Shown one piece after another: positions 35,587-44,163 of a stretch of DNA of 64,000 nucleotides. The stretch spans positions 62,001 to 126,000 of the forward strand of contig NZ_LMDI01000006.1 of assembly GCF_001425785.1 (NCBI RefSeq), in the 5' to 3' direction. The stretch comes from Rhizobacter sp. Root1221. Lineage in GTDB: Bacteria; Pseudomonadota; Gammaproteobacteria; Burkholderiales; Burkholderiaceae_C. Within the stretch, counting starts at the first letter, position 1. Each line of letters opens with the position of its first letter. The notes below the pieces were generated by a model. It was not told the origin of the DNA, made no database searches, and saw nothing but the letters and a program-made list of their open reading frames with translations. The translations under genes were made by a program, and so were the position numbers.

Positions 35587-35602
35587 TCAGGGATTGCCCT
35601 GA
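35587..35602. promoter_or_regulatory. Inverted repeat between the cupin and AraC genes
   Basis: TCAGGG-ATTG-CCCTGA is a perfect 16-bp inverted repeat inside the 210-bp divergent region. It lies about 112 bp upstream of the cupin start and 84 bp upstream of the AraC start. It is a candidate regulatory site. AraC proteins more often bind direct repeats, so another regulator or a hairpin is possible. Confidence 0.3.
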
Positions 35603-35685
35603 TGAGCACCCTGCTTGCCGCTGCCGACCGACTGTTAGCATGAGATGCACTGACCGGTTGCCGCGGTCGGCTTCTTGCCAGCCCT

Positions 35686-36696
35686 ATGCAATCCCTCGTC
35701 ACTGAAGAACGCCGCTTTGTCCCCTTGAAGGAAGGGGCGACGGAGCTCGCACCGGCGCGGGAACGCTTGCGCTATTGGGAGTCGTACACCACGTCGGCGT
35801 TGATCGGTCTTCGCTGTTCTACGTACGCCGAGGAAGGGCTCCATGCACGGCAGCGGAACTTCGACCTCGGCGCACTTCGCATTGCCGACATTGTCGGGAA
35901 CGAACACGTTGTGGAACGCACGATGCCCATCGTGCGCCGCCACCCGAAACATTCGCTGTTTGCCTGCATGCTGTTGGAGGGCGAGGCCTTCTTTTACCAA
36001 TCCGGCCACTGCACCCTCGTTCACAGCGGCGATCTCATCATCTACAGCACGGAGAAGCCGTATCTCTACGGGTTCACACGGCCGATGCGTCAGTTGATGA
36101 TCGACATCAAGGCAGACGAAGTGCTTGATTCCGGCGACGAGATTTCCCAAGCATCGATGCTCAAGATCGATGGCAGCCTTCGCGCGGGGCAATTGCTGAT
36201 CCAGCCGCTGAGGGACGGGATCCTGGGTTTCATGGACGACCCGCTGTCCGTGTTGGCACCGGCCGTGCATCGCGAGGTGCGGGCGAGGTTGCGGCTGCTC
36301 CTGGAACCGAGGGGGCATGGTACGCCCCGAGGCGACGACGTCATGGCCCTGCGCCTCCTGAGGGCTGAGCGTTTCATCGCTGAACATCTTGCTGAACGCG
36401 ATCTCGACGCTGAGGCCGTCGCAAACCACATGGCCATGTCGCTGCGCAACTTGAACCGCGTGTTCGAAAGGCACGAATGCAGTGTCACGCAGTGGATCTG
36501 GCAAGAACGCCTCGTGTTGGCGCATCGGCAGCTCGCCGAGCTGGGCCATTCCGCCCGCTCCATCGGTGACATCGCGTTGGGTTGTGGCTTCTCTACGCAA
36601 GCTCACTTCGCACGCGAGTTCAAGCAGCGCTACGGTTCCACACCGACGCAACATCGACAGGCTTCAGTCGGTGCCGGCCCATCCGATCGGACCTGA
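35686..36696 (+). CDS. AraC family transcriptional regulator
   Basis: A 336-residue regulator. The N-terminal AraC-binding-type-2 domain has LRYWESYTTSALIGLRCSTY and LLEGEAFFYQSGHCTLVHSG. The C-terminal double helix-turn-helix has DLDAEAVANHMAMSLRNLNR and IGDIALGCGFSTQAHFAREF. The sensor subtype is shared with regulators of aromatic and hydroxyketone catabolism. It is divergent from the cupin/dehydrogenase operon and convergent with the esterase at the end of the GMC operon. Either or both operons may be its targets. Confidence 0.92.
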   Translation: MQSLVTEERRFVPLKEGATELAPARERLRYWESYTTSALIGLRCSTYAEEGLHARQRNFDLGALRIADIVGNEHVVERTMPIVRRHPKHSLFACMLLEGEAFFYQSGHCTLVHSGDLIIYSTEKPYLYGFTRPMRQLMIDIKADEVLDSGDEISQASMLKIDGSLRAGQLLIQPLRDGILGFMDDPLSVLAPAVHREVRARLRLLLEPRGHGTPRGDDVMALRLLRAERFIAEHLAERDLDAEAVANHMAMSLRNLNRVFERHECSVTQWIWQERLVLAHRQLAELGHSARSIGDIALGCGFSTQAHFAREFKQRYGSTPTQHRQASVGAGPSDRT

Positions 36697-36713
36697 CGCG
36701 GCGCGCCGGTCCT

Positions 36714-38510
36714 TCAGACCTCCGTCAGCTGCCGGAACACCGATGCCGGTTGCGCGCACCCGAACTCACGGCCCAGCTCGGCGTACTCCTGTTCACTGCC
36801 GAGGCCCGCGAACAGTGGTGACCACAGGAAGACGCGGGCATAGATGCGGCAGCGTGATTCGCCGGAACTGACTTGCGGCGACAGCCGAAGCGACGCCTTG
36901 AGCGACGCGATGTCCTGGCGCACACCAGCCATGCGCAGACCGCCTCCGGCCGGACTGTCGATCAACAGCGTCTCGGCCGCCATGCCATGGGTACGCCGCT
37001 GCCATTGCGCATCGCCGGACAGCCGAGGCACGCCCACGCGCGCAAAGCTCGTCCACGCGTCACCCATGGCCTGCGCCACGGCGCGCCGCCCGGCTCGATT
37101 GGATGAGGTATTGATGCCGAAGATGTCCAGCTCGCCCGCTGTGTCACGGAAGGCGAACGCCATCTCCATGCCGTGCGCCGCGCCAAGCAGAATGTCGGGC
37201 CGCACGAACGGAACGGCAGGTGCTTCATCCCAGTCGAAGCGGTAGGTCCACACGTCGGCGTGGCCACCGGCCAGCATCGCATCCGCAGGTTCTTCGACAT
37301 GCAGCGAGCGCCAGGCCTGTGAGTAGAAATTCGATTCGGTGATGTACTCGGCGCGATCGCGCAGCAAAGGCAGTTTGCCGAACAGCAGCCGCACGTGCTC
37401 TGGTTTGTCCGCCAGGAAGGTGCGGTACTCGTCGCGGTTGCTGCCGATGATCACCGGCACGCGGTTCCATGCGCCATGGCGGAAGACCTCGGGCAGTGGG
37501 TCGAGCGGCAGCACGACACCGTCGCGCACGGGACGTGGGCTCAAGCAGATGCCGACGCTCCCTGGCTTGAAGACGCTCAACAGTTCTTCGGGCTTGAGTG
37601 AGCGCAGCCAGGTCGCCAGGTCGGTTGCTGGCGTGGCATGCAGTGCCTGATCGGCGGCATCCACATCCGGCGCCTTGCCGGCCGCTGTCCACAGCCGGGC
37701 GACCACTTCGCGGGCGCTGGTACGTTGGCTTTCCAGCGGCAAGTCATTGCGCTCGGTGGCCTCGTGAACACTGAATGTTTCGGCCACGGGCGACTGTGCG
37801 ATGGCGCGCTGGAAGAGTCCAGCGGCCAGCGGGCTGGCCAGCAGCGTCAGCACGTTCTGGCCGCCGGCCGATTCGCCGAAGATCGTGACGCAGCCCGGGT
37901 CGCCGCCGAAGGCGGCAATGTTGTCGCGCACCCAACGGAGGGCGGCGATCAGGTCCAGCGTGCCGAAGTTGCCCGAGCGCTCTTCGGCCGTGCCCGAGTC
38001 CGCCTCGTGCAGCGCGGGATGACGGAACCAGCCGAGCACCCCGAGCCGGTAGTTGACGGTGACGACGACCATGCCGTCGTGCGCTGCGTAGTTGCGTGCG
38101 GCGTCGTAGCTGGCGGCAGTGCCCACTGCGTTGCCTCCACCGTGGATCCACACCATCACCGGCCGGCGCTGGACGCCTGCGGGCACGGCGTCCGATGCCC
38201 AGGCGGGCGCGAAGATATTCAGCGAAAGGCAGTCCTCGTCGCCCACGATGCGGCCGTACAGCTTGGCCGGCACCGGCGCGAGCAAGCCCGCGTACTGCGG
38301 AGCCATCGGCCCATGCGCCAGTGCGTGGAACACGCCGTCCCACGCTGATGCCGGCTGCGGTGCACGCCAGCGCAGCGGACCCGTGGGCGCCTGTGCGTAG
38401 CGGATGCCACGCCAGGCATGTGTGCCGTTGGCTTCTTGCGAGCCGATCAATTCCCCGCCGGCCGCGCGGCGACGGGTATCAGCGTGCGGCGTACGGATCG
38501 ATTTGTGCAT
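36714..38510 (-). CDS. Type-B carboxylesterase/lipase family protein
   Basis: A 598-residue alpha/beta hydrolase. It has EDCLSLNIFAP and WIHGGGNAVG as oxyanion hole. The nucleophile is Ser214 in FGESAGGQNV, Glu lies in IGSNRDEYRT and His in LGAAHGMEMAF. No signal peptide is evident, so it is probably cytosolic. The chosen ATG 38510 has GGAAG upstream and the usual family N-terminus. An ATG at 38609 that overlaps the livF stop lacks a ribosome site and would add 33 unlike residues. It closes the GMC-ALDH-Liv operon, so it probably hydrolyses an imported ester to an alcohol for the oxidoreductases. Confidence 0.88.
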   Translation of the reverse strand: MHKSIRTPHADTRRRAAGGELIGSQEANGTHAWRGIRYAQAPTGPLRWRAPQPASAWDGVFHALAHGPMAPQYAGLLAPVPAKLYGRIVGDEDCLSLNIFAPAWASDAVPAGVQRRPVMVWIHGGGNAVGTAASYDAARNYAAHDGMVVVTVNYRLGVLGWFRHPALHEADSGTAEERSGNFGTLDLIAALRWVRDNIAAFGGDPGCVTIFGESAGGQNVLTLLASPLAAGLFQRAIAQSPVAETFSVHEATERNDLPLESQRTSAREVVARLWTAAGKAPDVDAADQALHATPATDLATWLRSLKPEELLSVFKPGSVGICLSPRPVRDGVVLPLDPLPEVFRHGAWNRVPVIIGSNRDEYRTFLADKPEHVRLLFGKLPLLRDRAEYITESNFYSQAWRSLHVEEPADAMLAGGHADVWTYRFDWDEAPAVPFVRPDILLGAAHGMEMAFAFRDTAGELDIFGINTSSNRAGRRAVAQAMGDAWTSFARVGVPRLSGDAQWQRRTHGMAAETLLIDSPAGGGLRMAGVRQDIASLKASLRLSPQVSSGESRCRIYARVFLWSPLFAGLGSEQEYAELGREFGCAQPASVFRQLTEV

Positions 38511-38605
38511 CACGTGTACTTCCATTGTTGTGTTCGGCATCCCATCGGCGCAGTGCCGGGGACGCTCACTTCCGTCAGCACCGCGATCGGCGACCGTCCG
38601 CTTCT

Positions 38606-39307
38606 TCATGCAAGGTAGCTGCCGTGCAGGATTTCCGGCTGGTCACGCAGCGTCTGCGCCGCGCCCGACCACGCCGTCCGGCCCCGCTGCAGCACACACG
38701 CACGGCTCGCGAGCGTCAGCGCGAGCGTGGTGAACTGCTCGATCAACAGCACGCCGACCCCATCGGCGGCCACCTGCCGCAAGACTTCGGCGAGGCGCCG
38801 CACGACCAGCGGAGCGAGGCCGAGCGACAACTCGTCTACCACCAACACCTTGGGTCGCGCGAGCAGAGCCTGTGCCATGCAGACCATCTGCTTTTGTCCG
38901 CCGGACAACGAGCGCCCTGATTGCGCGAGCTTGGCTTCGAGTTCCGGAAAGGTCTTCAGCACACGCGCGATGGCCGGCTCGACCTCGGCGCCGGGCAGGA
39001 CCATCGCGGCGGCCCGCAGGTTGTCGTGCACCGACAAGCTGCCGAGCAGGTGGTGGCCCTCGGGCACGATGGCCAAACCGGCGCGCCGTACCGCGTCAGG
39101 CGCGAGGCCCTCGAGCGCGACGCCGTTGACGCTCACGCGGCCCTGCCCGCGCGCAATGGCTCCGGCCAGCGCGAGCACGATGCTCGACTTGCCGGCACCG
39201 TTCGGGCCGAGCAGCGCGACGATCTCTCCGGCCGCGACGTCGAGGTCGAAGCCGTGAACGACGGCCTTGCCGCCGCGCGAAACACTGAGTTGGCGAACTT
39301 CAAGCAT
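38606..39307 (-). CDS. livF: Branched-chain amino acid-type ABC ATPase LivF
   Basis: A 233-residue ATPase: Walker A LLGPNGAGKSS, signature LSGGQKQMVCMAQALL, Walker B LVVDELSLGLAP and switch His replaced by Gln in LLIEQFTTLA, which is usual for LivF. With LivG it powers the LivHM channel. The start is ATG 39307, 17 bp after livG. The Liv family also imports aromatic acids, amides and other carboxylates, so the name does not prove an amino acid substrate here. Confidence 0.93.
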   Translation of the reverse strand: MLEVRQLSVSRGGKAVVHGFDLDVAAGEIVALLGPNGAGKSSIVLALAGAIARGQGRVSVNGVALEGLAPDAVRRAGLAIVPEGHHLLGSLSVHDNLRAAAMVLPGAEVEPAIARVLKTFPELEAKLAQSGRSLSGGQKQMVCMAQALLARPKVLVVDELSLGLAPLVVRRLAEVLRQVAADGVGVLLIEQFTTLALTLASRACVLQRGRTAWSGAAQTLRDQPEILHGSYLA

Positions 39308-39324
39308 GCTGCGTCCGTGTAGGG

Positions 39325-40029
39325 TCAAGCGCCGAGGTAAGCCTGGCGAACGGCCGGGTCGTCGAGCACCGCGCGCGTGGTGCCCAGCGCAAGCCGGCGA
39401 CCGAAGTCCAGCACCAGCGTCTGGGTACAGATGGCGGCAATCAGGTCGACGTCGTGATCGATCAGCAGCACCTGGGCGCCGAAAGCATCGGGAATCGCTG
39501 CGATGGCCTCGCGCAGCACGCGCGACTCGCGTTCGTCGAGCCCTGCGCCCGGCTCGTCGAACAGGATCAGGCGCGGCACGCCCACCAATGCCTTGGCCAC
39601 TTCGACCATGCGGCGCCGGAACAGGTCGAGCTCGGCACCCGGCACCGCGGCGCAATCGAGCAGCCCGGCGTGCTCGAGCGCCCGGTGCACCTGGACGTCG
39701 GCCTGGTCGCGGGGATGCGGCACGTGGTCGAGCATGGATTGCACGTTGCCCCAGACGCTCAGGTCCTCCACCACCTGCTCGGTCTGGAACGAGCGGCGCA
39801 GGCCGAAGCGCACGCGGCGCGCGGTGTCCATGCGGAGCAAGGCCGCGCTGCCCACGTGCACCTCGCCCGCGCGGGCCTGCACGAAGCCGCTGAGCAAGTT
39901 GACGAGGGTGGTCTTGCCCGCGCCGTTCGGGCCGATCAGGCCACACACCGGGGCGTCGAGCACCGCATCGAGCGCATCGATCGCAACGACGGCACCAAAG
40001 GCCACGGTGAGGCCACGGATCTCGATCAT
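39325..40029 (-). CDS. livG: Branched-chain amino acid-type ABC ATPase LivG
   Basis: A 234-residue ATPase with Walker A GLIGPNGAGKTTLVNLL, Q-loop RSFQTEQVVEDLSV, a degenerate signature (AELDLFRRRMVEVAKAL instead of LSGGQ), Walker B LILFDEPGAGLDE and switch His in LLIDHDVDLI. The replacement of LSGGQ by LDLFRRR is unusual for an ABC ATPase and may weaken one catalytic site. The start overlaps the livM stop (ATGA). It partners with LivF. Confidence 0.92.
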   Translation of the reverse strand: MIEIRGLTVAFGAVVAIDALDAVLDAPVCGLIGPNGAGKTTLVNLLSGFVQARAGEVHVGSAALLRMDTARRVRFGLRRSFQTEQVVEDLSVWGNVQSMLDHVPHPRDQADVQVHRALEHAGLLDCAAVPGAELDLFRRRMVEVAKALVGVPRLILFDEPGAGLDERESRVLREAIAAIPDAFGAQVLLIDHDVDLIAAICTQTLVLDFGRRLALGTTRAVLDDPAVRQAYLGA

Positions 40030-41105
40030 GTCCGCCCCTTTGTCATCCGGCGCTGCACAGCGGCGAGCCACTGGCCGGCCAGTCCGCGCGGCGCCGTGAT
40101 CAGCGCATGCAGCAGCGCGGCACCGAAGAACACCATGGCCAGGTACCCGTTGACACCCAGGTCGACCAGCAGCGAGGGCACCGCGCGCAACAGGAGGCCG
40201 GCGACGAGCGCGCCACCCCAGTGGTAGGCGCCCCCGATCAGCGACAGCGCGAACAACATCACCGACTCACTGGCGGCGAACGCGCGGCCATCGAGCTGGC
40301 CCACGGCACCGGCCAGCAAGGCGCCCGCAACGCCCGCGCACACGCCAGCGAGGCCGAAGGCCCAGGTCTGGTACAGCAGCACGTTGACCCCCGCGCCTTC
40401 GGCCACCGCCTCGCCGCGGCGAATCAACGCCCACGATCGGCCAGCCCGCGTACGCCGGTGCAGTTCCAGCAACGCCAGCATGGCGGCGAGCCACGCGGCC
40501 ACGTAGGCGAAGTACGCGCCCTCGCCCTGCGCGATGGCAGGACGCGGCAACATCAACCGCTCGCTGCCACTGATGCGCCCGAGAAAGCCCGCGCCGCCAT
40601 CGGGAAAGCCCGTCGCGCTGATCACGACCTGGAAGCCACCTGCCAACATCAGTGTCACCAGGGCCAGGTACAGCCCCTTCAAGCGCAACGCCGGCAGCCC
40701 GGCCAGCATGCCCACCACACCCGCAGCCAGCCCACCGGCGCACACACAGGCCTCGAACGGCCAGTGCAGCCCATGGCCCACGCGCAACGCGACCCACCCC
40801 CCGACGCCAAGCAAGGCGTACTGGCACAGGCTCACCAAACCCAGCTGGCCGTACAGCAGCGCCACGCCAGCGGCCGCGATGGCGAGCGCCAGCGAGGAAG
40901 TCAAGGTCTTGATCCAGTAGGCGTTGGCCAGCCAGGGCACCAGCGCGCCGATGGCCAGTACGACCAGCACCATTCGCAGCAGGGCCATGCGCGCGGCACG
41001 CCGCTCGCGTCGGATGGCGTCGGGCGTCATCGGGGGACCCTTCGGCCTGTCGGTGGGTCCCGCCACGCGGGAATGTGCCCCTTCGGGCGGCAGGACGGAG
41101 CTCAT
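40026..41105 (-). CDS. livM: Branched-chain amino acid-type ABC permease LivM
   Basis: A 359-residue inner-membrane permease with about nine to ten helices (RMVLVVLAIGALVPWLANAY at the start; LVSLCQYALLGVGGWVAL; LYLALVTLMLAGGFQVVI) and the LivM loop LRLKGLYLALVTL. The given ATG overlaps the livH stop (ATGA). The first 25 residues are encoded by a GC-rich palindromic segment (41031-41105) that looks like an intergenic repeat. The real start may therefore be ATG 41028-41030 (MTPDAIRRERRAARM), which has AAGGG upstream. Confidence 0.9.
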   Translation of the reverse strand: MSSVLPPEGAHSRVAGPTDRPKGPPMTPDAIRRERRAARMALLRMVLVVLAIGALVPWLANAYWIKTLTSSLALAIAAAGVALLYGQLGLVSLCQYALLGVGGWVALRVGHGLHWPFEACVCAGGLAAGVVGMLAGLPALRLKGLYLALVTLMLAGGFQVVISATGFPDGGAGFLGRISGSERLMLPRPAIAQGEGAYFAYVAAWLAAMLALLELHRRTRAGRSWALIRRGEAVAEGAGVNVLLYQTWAFGLAGVCAGVAGALLAGAVGQLDGRAFAASESVMLFALSLIGGAYHWGGALVAGLLLRAVPSLLVDLGVNGYLAMVFFGAALLHALITAPRGLAGQWLAAVQRRMTKGRT

Positions 41106-41959
41106 GCTTTGCGGGAGGCGTCGCGCCACAGCACGATGGCCAGCAGCGCAATGATGAAAGGGGTGGACGTGCGAAATGCCGAGAAGCCCGGCACCAGCAC
41201 GGCGACCGCCTCGAGCATGCCGATCACCAGCCCGGCCGCGACGGTGACTGGAAGCGACGACAAGCGGCCGATGATCGCCGCAGCGAAAGCCGGAATGACG
41301 AGGAAGGTCAGCACCGTCGCTTGCAGGCGCACGATGTTGGCCAGCAGGAGTCCGCACACGCCAGCGAAGGCACCCGAGATGACCCAGGCCGCGGTATCCA
41401 CCTGGAGCACGCGGATGCCCAGGATGGAACTCAGGCCGCGCTGATCGGCCAACGCCCGCATCGCCAGGCCGATGCGCGTGCGGGCCAGCAGCAGGCCCAC
41501 CGCGGTCATCATCGACACCGCGGCAGCCAGGCCGAGAACACGGGTATAGGTGAGCCGCACATCGGCGAACTCGAGCGCCCCCGCATCGGTGGGCAGCACG
41601 AGCCGGCGCGGCTGCTCGCCCCAGAACCATTCGGTGAAGCCGAGCACGACGAGCGCCAGGCCCAAGGTGCCGATCGAGCGCACCGTGGGTTCGCGTTCGG
41701 CCAGGCGCGGCGCGAGCAGGCGGCCATAAATCAACGAGATGGCAACCGAGGTGGCCACCGCGGCCAGTGCAGCCAACGCCAGCGGCCAGTCGTGGTCCAA
41801 CGCCGACCAGGCCACGTAGGCCGCCACCGCGCCGAGGGCGCCGAACGCAAAGTTCAGCACCCCCGACGAGCGGTACAGCACGACCAGCCCGACGCCCGAC
41901 AGCGCATAGACCGCGCCAACGCCGAGACCGGAGATCAGGAATGGCAACAGATCGGGCAT
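41102..41959 (-). CDS. livH: Branched-chain amino acid-type ABC permease LivH
   Basis: A 285-residue inner-membrane permease with about eight helices. It starts LPFLISGLGVGAVYALSGVG, the LivH N-terminal signature, and carries the EAA-like cytoplasmic loop TRIGLAMRALADQRGLSSIL. It pairs with LivM and is supplied by the binding protein encoded 7 bp upstream. The gene is intact. Confidence 0.93.
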   Translation of the reverse strand: MPDLLPFLISGLGVGAVYALSGVGLVVLYRSSGVLNFAFGALGAVAAYVAWSALDHDWPLALAALAAVATSVAISLIYGRLLAPRLAEREPTVRSIGTLGLALVVLGFTEWFWGEQPRRLVLPTDAGALEFADVRLTYTRVLGLAAAVSMMTAVGLLLARTRIGLAMRALADQRGLSSILGIRVLQVDTAAWVISGAFAGVCGLLLANIVRLQATVLTFLVIPAFAAAIIGRLSSLPVTVAAGLVIGMLEAVAVLVPGFSAFRTSTPFIIALLAIVLWRDASRKA

Positions 41960-41966
41960 CGCAGCC

Positions 41967-43217
41967 TCACAGCCCGAGCTTCTTTTCCTGCTCGCGCAGG
42001 TCGTTCAGTTCGGGATCAGCGGCCGTCAGGCAGCCATTGCTGACCTGCTTGAAGCCATTGCCGCTGACCTGCGAGATCGGGCCGCTGCTGTTGGCGTTGT
42101 GGCGCGCGCCGTCGCCCACGTAGAACGGCCGGCACAGGATGTCGCTCTTGAAGCCCTTGACGTTGCGCAGCGCGGTGCTGACGCTGGCGCGGTCGATCTT
42201 CTTCGGGTCCATCTTCAGCAGTGCTTCGGTCGCGATGCGTGCCGCCAGGTAGCCCGCCTGCGCGAACGAATCGCGCGGATCGCTCTTGGCGCCGTAGGCT
42301 TCCATCGTCGCCTTCCAGTTCAGGTTGTCCACGCCGGCCGACTCCACCGGCATGAACTCCAGGTGGATGTCGAAGTTGCCGTTCCAGGCCGAACCGATGG
42401 TCTTGGGCACGTCGAAGTTGTAGGCCGGCGTGCTGGAGACGAAGTGCATCTTCTTCGCCAGGCCCTGCTGTTCGGCAGCAGCGAGCATCGGCACCAGGAT
42501 GCCCTTGGGCACGTTCAGGATGATCGCGTCCGGCTTCTTCGCGGCCGCCTGCAGCATCGTGGAGGTGGCGTCAGGCGAACCCGGATCGATGGCGATCACG
42601 TCCACCTCCACGCCGTTGGCCTTGCCCCAGTCCTTCGCACCATCACAGGCCCAGTTGCCCAGGCTCGGGATGTTGGGGATCACACAGACCATCTTCCTGG
42701 CCTTGTACTGTTGCGCGGCATACATCGCAACAACCGTGGCCGAGACACGCGGGCCGGCGTTCACCGGCACGTAGTTCTTTGCGAAGAAGCACTCGCGCGG
42801 CACGCCAACGCCGGCGATGACCATCACGTTTTCCTGTGCGTACAACTTGGCGTTGACGCCGCACTCGACGAAGCTCGAGCTGCCCACCATCGCGAGCACC
42901 TTGCGGTCCTTCACCAGTTTGGCGGCGGCCTGGGCGGCGACCTCCGGATTCCACTGGTCGTCGACGATCGTCAGTTCGACCGGCCGGCCGTTGATGCCGC
43001 CATTGGCATTGACGCACTTGAAATAGGCTTGCGAGGCCAGCGCCGAAGCGCTGAAGTCGTCGGGCCCGGTCTTGCCCACGACGGCGCCGAGTGCGATCGG
43101 TTCACCGCTCGCGGCCTTGCCGTTGTTGAGCCCGCAGACAGGCTTGCCTTGGGCCATCGCGGCGCTCGTGGCGAGCAACGCGGTGATGGCGAGGATGCGA
43201 TTCAATGGGAACTTCAT
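41967..43217 (-). CDS. livK: Liv-type ABC transporter substrate-binding protein
   Basis: A 416-residue periplasmic protein. The signal peptide (ILAITALLATSAAMAQ) is followed by a type I binding fold (IALGAVVGKTGPDDFSASAL, NGGINGRPVELTIVDDQWNP, VLAMVGSSSFVECG). Several cysteines, including VCGLNNG and NWACDG, suggest a disulfide-stabilised variant. The ligand is not deducible. The surrounding GMC, aldehyde dehydrogenase, outer-membrane and esterase genes argue for a non-amino-acid substrate, such as an alcohol, ester or the derived acid. Confidence 0.9.
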   Translation of the reverse strand: MKFPLNRILAITALLATSAAMAQGKPVCGLNNGKAASGEPIALGAVVGKTGPDDFSASALASQAYFKCVNANGGINGRPVELTIVDDQWNPEVAAQAAAKLVKDRKVLAMVGSSSFVECGVNAKLYAQENVMVIAGVGVPRECFFAKNYVPVNAGPRVSATVVAMYAAQQYKARKMVCVIPNIPSLGNWACDGAKDWGKANGVEVDVIAIDPGSPDATSTMLQAAAKKPDAIILNVPKGILVPMLAAAEQQGLAKKMHFVSSTPAYNFDVPKTIGSAWNGNFDIHLEFMPVESAGVDNLNWKATMEAYGAKSDPRDSFAQAGYLAARIATEALLKMDPKKIDRASVSTALRNVKGFKSDILCRPFYVGDGARHNANSSGPISQVSGNGFKQVSNGCLTAADPELNDLREQEKKLGL

Positions 43218-43233
43218 GATTCGTCTCCAGGGT

Positions 43234-44130
43234 TCAGAAGGGCAGGATCGTCTTGATCCACAGCGCACTGCCTTCGGGCCGATTGCGCACTGACATCTCG
43301 CGCTGCCACTTGGCGGTGATGAACCAGCCCTTGCCGTTGTCGTACTTCATCGTCGGGCCGATCGCGAACGCGCTCGCCTTGCTGTCGGGAAGCGATGCAC
43401 CGGCGCTGGTGTCGTTGGAGAGTTGGCGCATCGCGAAGCCGCCCGCGCCGAGCACCCACCCGTTGCCCAGGCCCCAGCCGGCGGCGTAGTCGAGGTAGAC
43501 CTCGTTGCCGGACCGGTAGTCGGTGTCGCCGTTGCGCTGGTTGAAGTTGAACGTGAGCTTGAAGTCGCCATTGAAGCCGGCCGGGTCGATCTGGCTGACC
43601 GCGACCAGCGGCTGGAGCGACCAGTAGTTGCGGCCGATGTTGGCCACGTCTCTTTGGTCGTAGCGCCCCAGCGGCGCGACCAAGTCGAACCCCAGCACGC
43701 TGTGCAGGCTGGGCGAGTGGTGAAAGCCCAGGGCCGGGCCGAAGGTGATGTCGCCCAGGCCGGTCTTGCGCTGCGACAGGCCCGGCACCTCGACCTTCAG
43801 GTCCACCAGCGGCACGATGGCGTGGTACATCAGGTTGCCGCCGGCCACCATGGTCGGCGTGGACCACACCAGGCGCGTGGCCACCACATTGGCCGCCACC
43901 TTGAACACGGGCAGAGGCACGTCGTCGCCACTGCCGTCCTTGAGCTTGTCGGCGCGATGGATGTTGCCGTACTCCAGCACATAGAAGCCGGGCGGCGGCG
44001 CCGCACCGGTCAGAAAGTTCTCCACGCCTCCGGGGTAGCTCGACCCGCCTCCTTCGCCTGCCTGAGCGACAGGTGCGACACAGACCAGTGCCATCGCCGC
44101 AGCCGCGGCGGGCATTCCCAAATTCCTCAT
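43234..44130 (-). CDS. SphA-like outer membrane protein of the phenol-degradation MetA family
   Basis: A 298-residue exported protein. The signal peptide (MPAAAAAMALVCVAPVAQA) leads into a beta-barrel-like sequence rich in alternating polar/hydrophobic strands and ending in an aromatic residue (WIKTILPF), as outer-membrane proteins do. Segments such as GVENFLTGAAPPPGFYVLEY and GDITFGPALGFHHSPSLHSV match the MetA-pathway/SphA family, found with genes for hydrophobic or aromatic compounds. It probably lets the pathway substrate cross the outer membrane. It is co-transcribed with the aldehyde dehydrogenase upstream (33 bp) and the ABC importer downstream. Confidence 0.85.
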   Translation of the reverse strand: MRNLGMPAAAAAMALVCVAPVAQAGEGGGSSYPGGVENFLTGAAPPPGFYVLEYGNIHRADKLKDGSGDDVPLPVFKVAANVVATRLVWSTPTMVAGGNLMYHAIVPLVDLKVEVPGLSQRKTGLGDITFGPALGFHHSPSLHSVLGFDLVAPLGRYDQRDVANIGRNYWSLQPLVAVSQIDPAGFNGDFKLTFNFNQRNGDTDYRSGNEVYLDYAAGWGLGNGWVLGAGGFAMRQLSNDTSAGASLPDSKASAFAIGPTMKYDNGKGWFITAKWQREMSVRNRPEGSALWIKTILPF

Positions 44131-44163
44131 CTTGTCTCCAGGTAGTTAGAAATCGCCGGTGTG

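Noticed and set aside
38511-38609. Alternative esterase start overlapping the livF stop (ATGA)
   Set aside because: There is no ribosome-binding sequence, and the extra 33 residues are unlike esterase N-termini. ATG 38510 was preferred, but coupling cannot be fully excluded.
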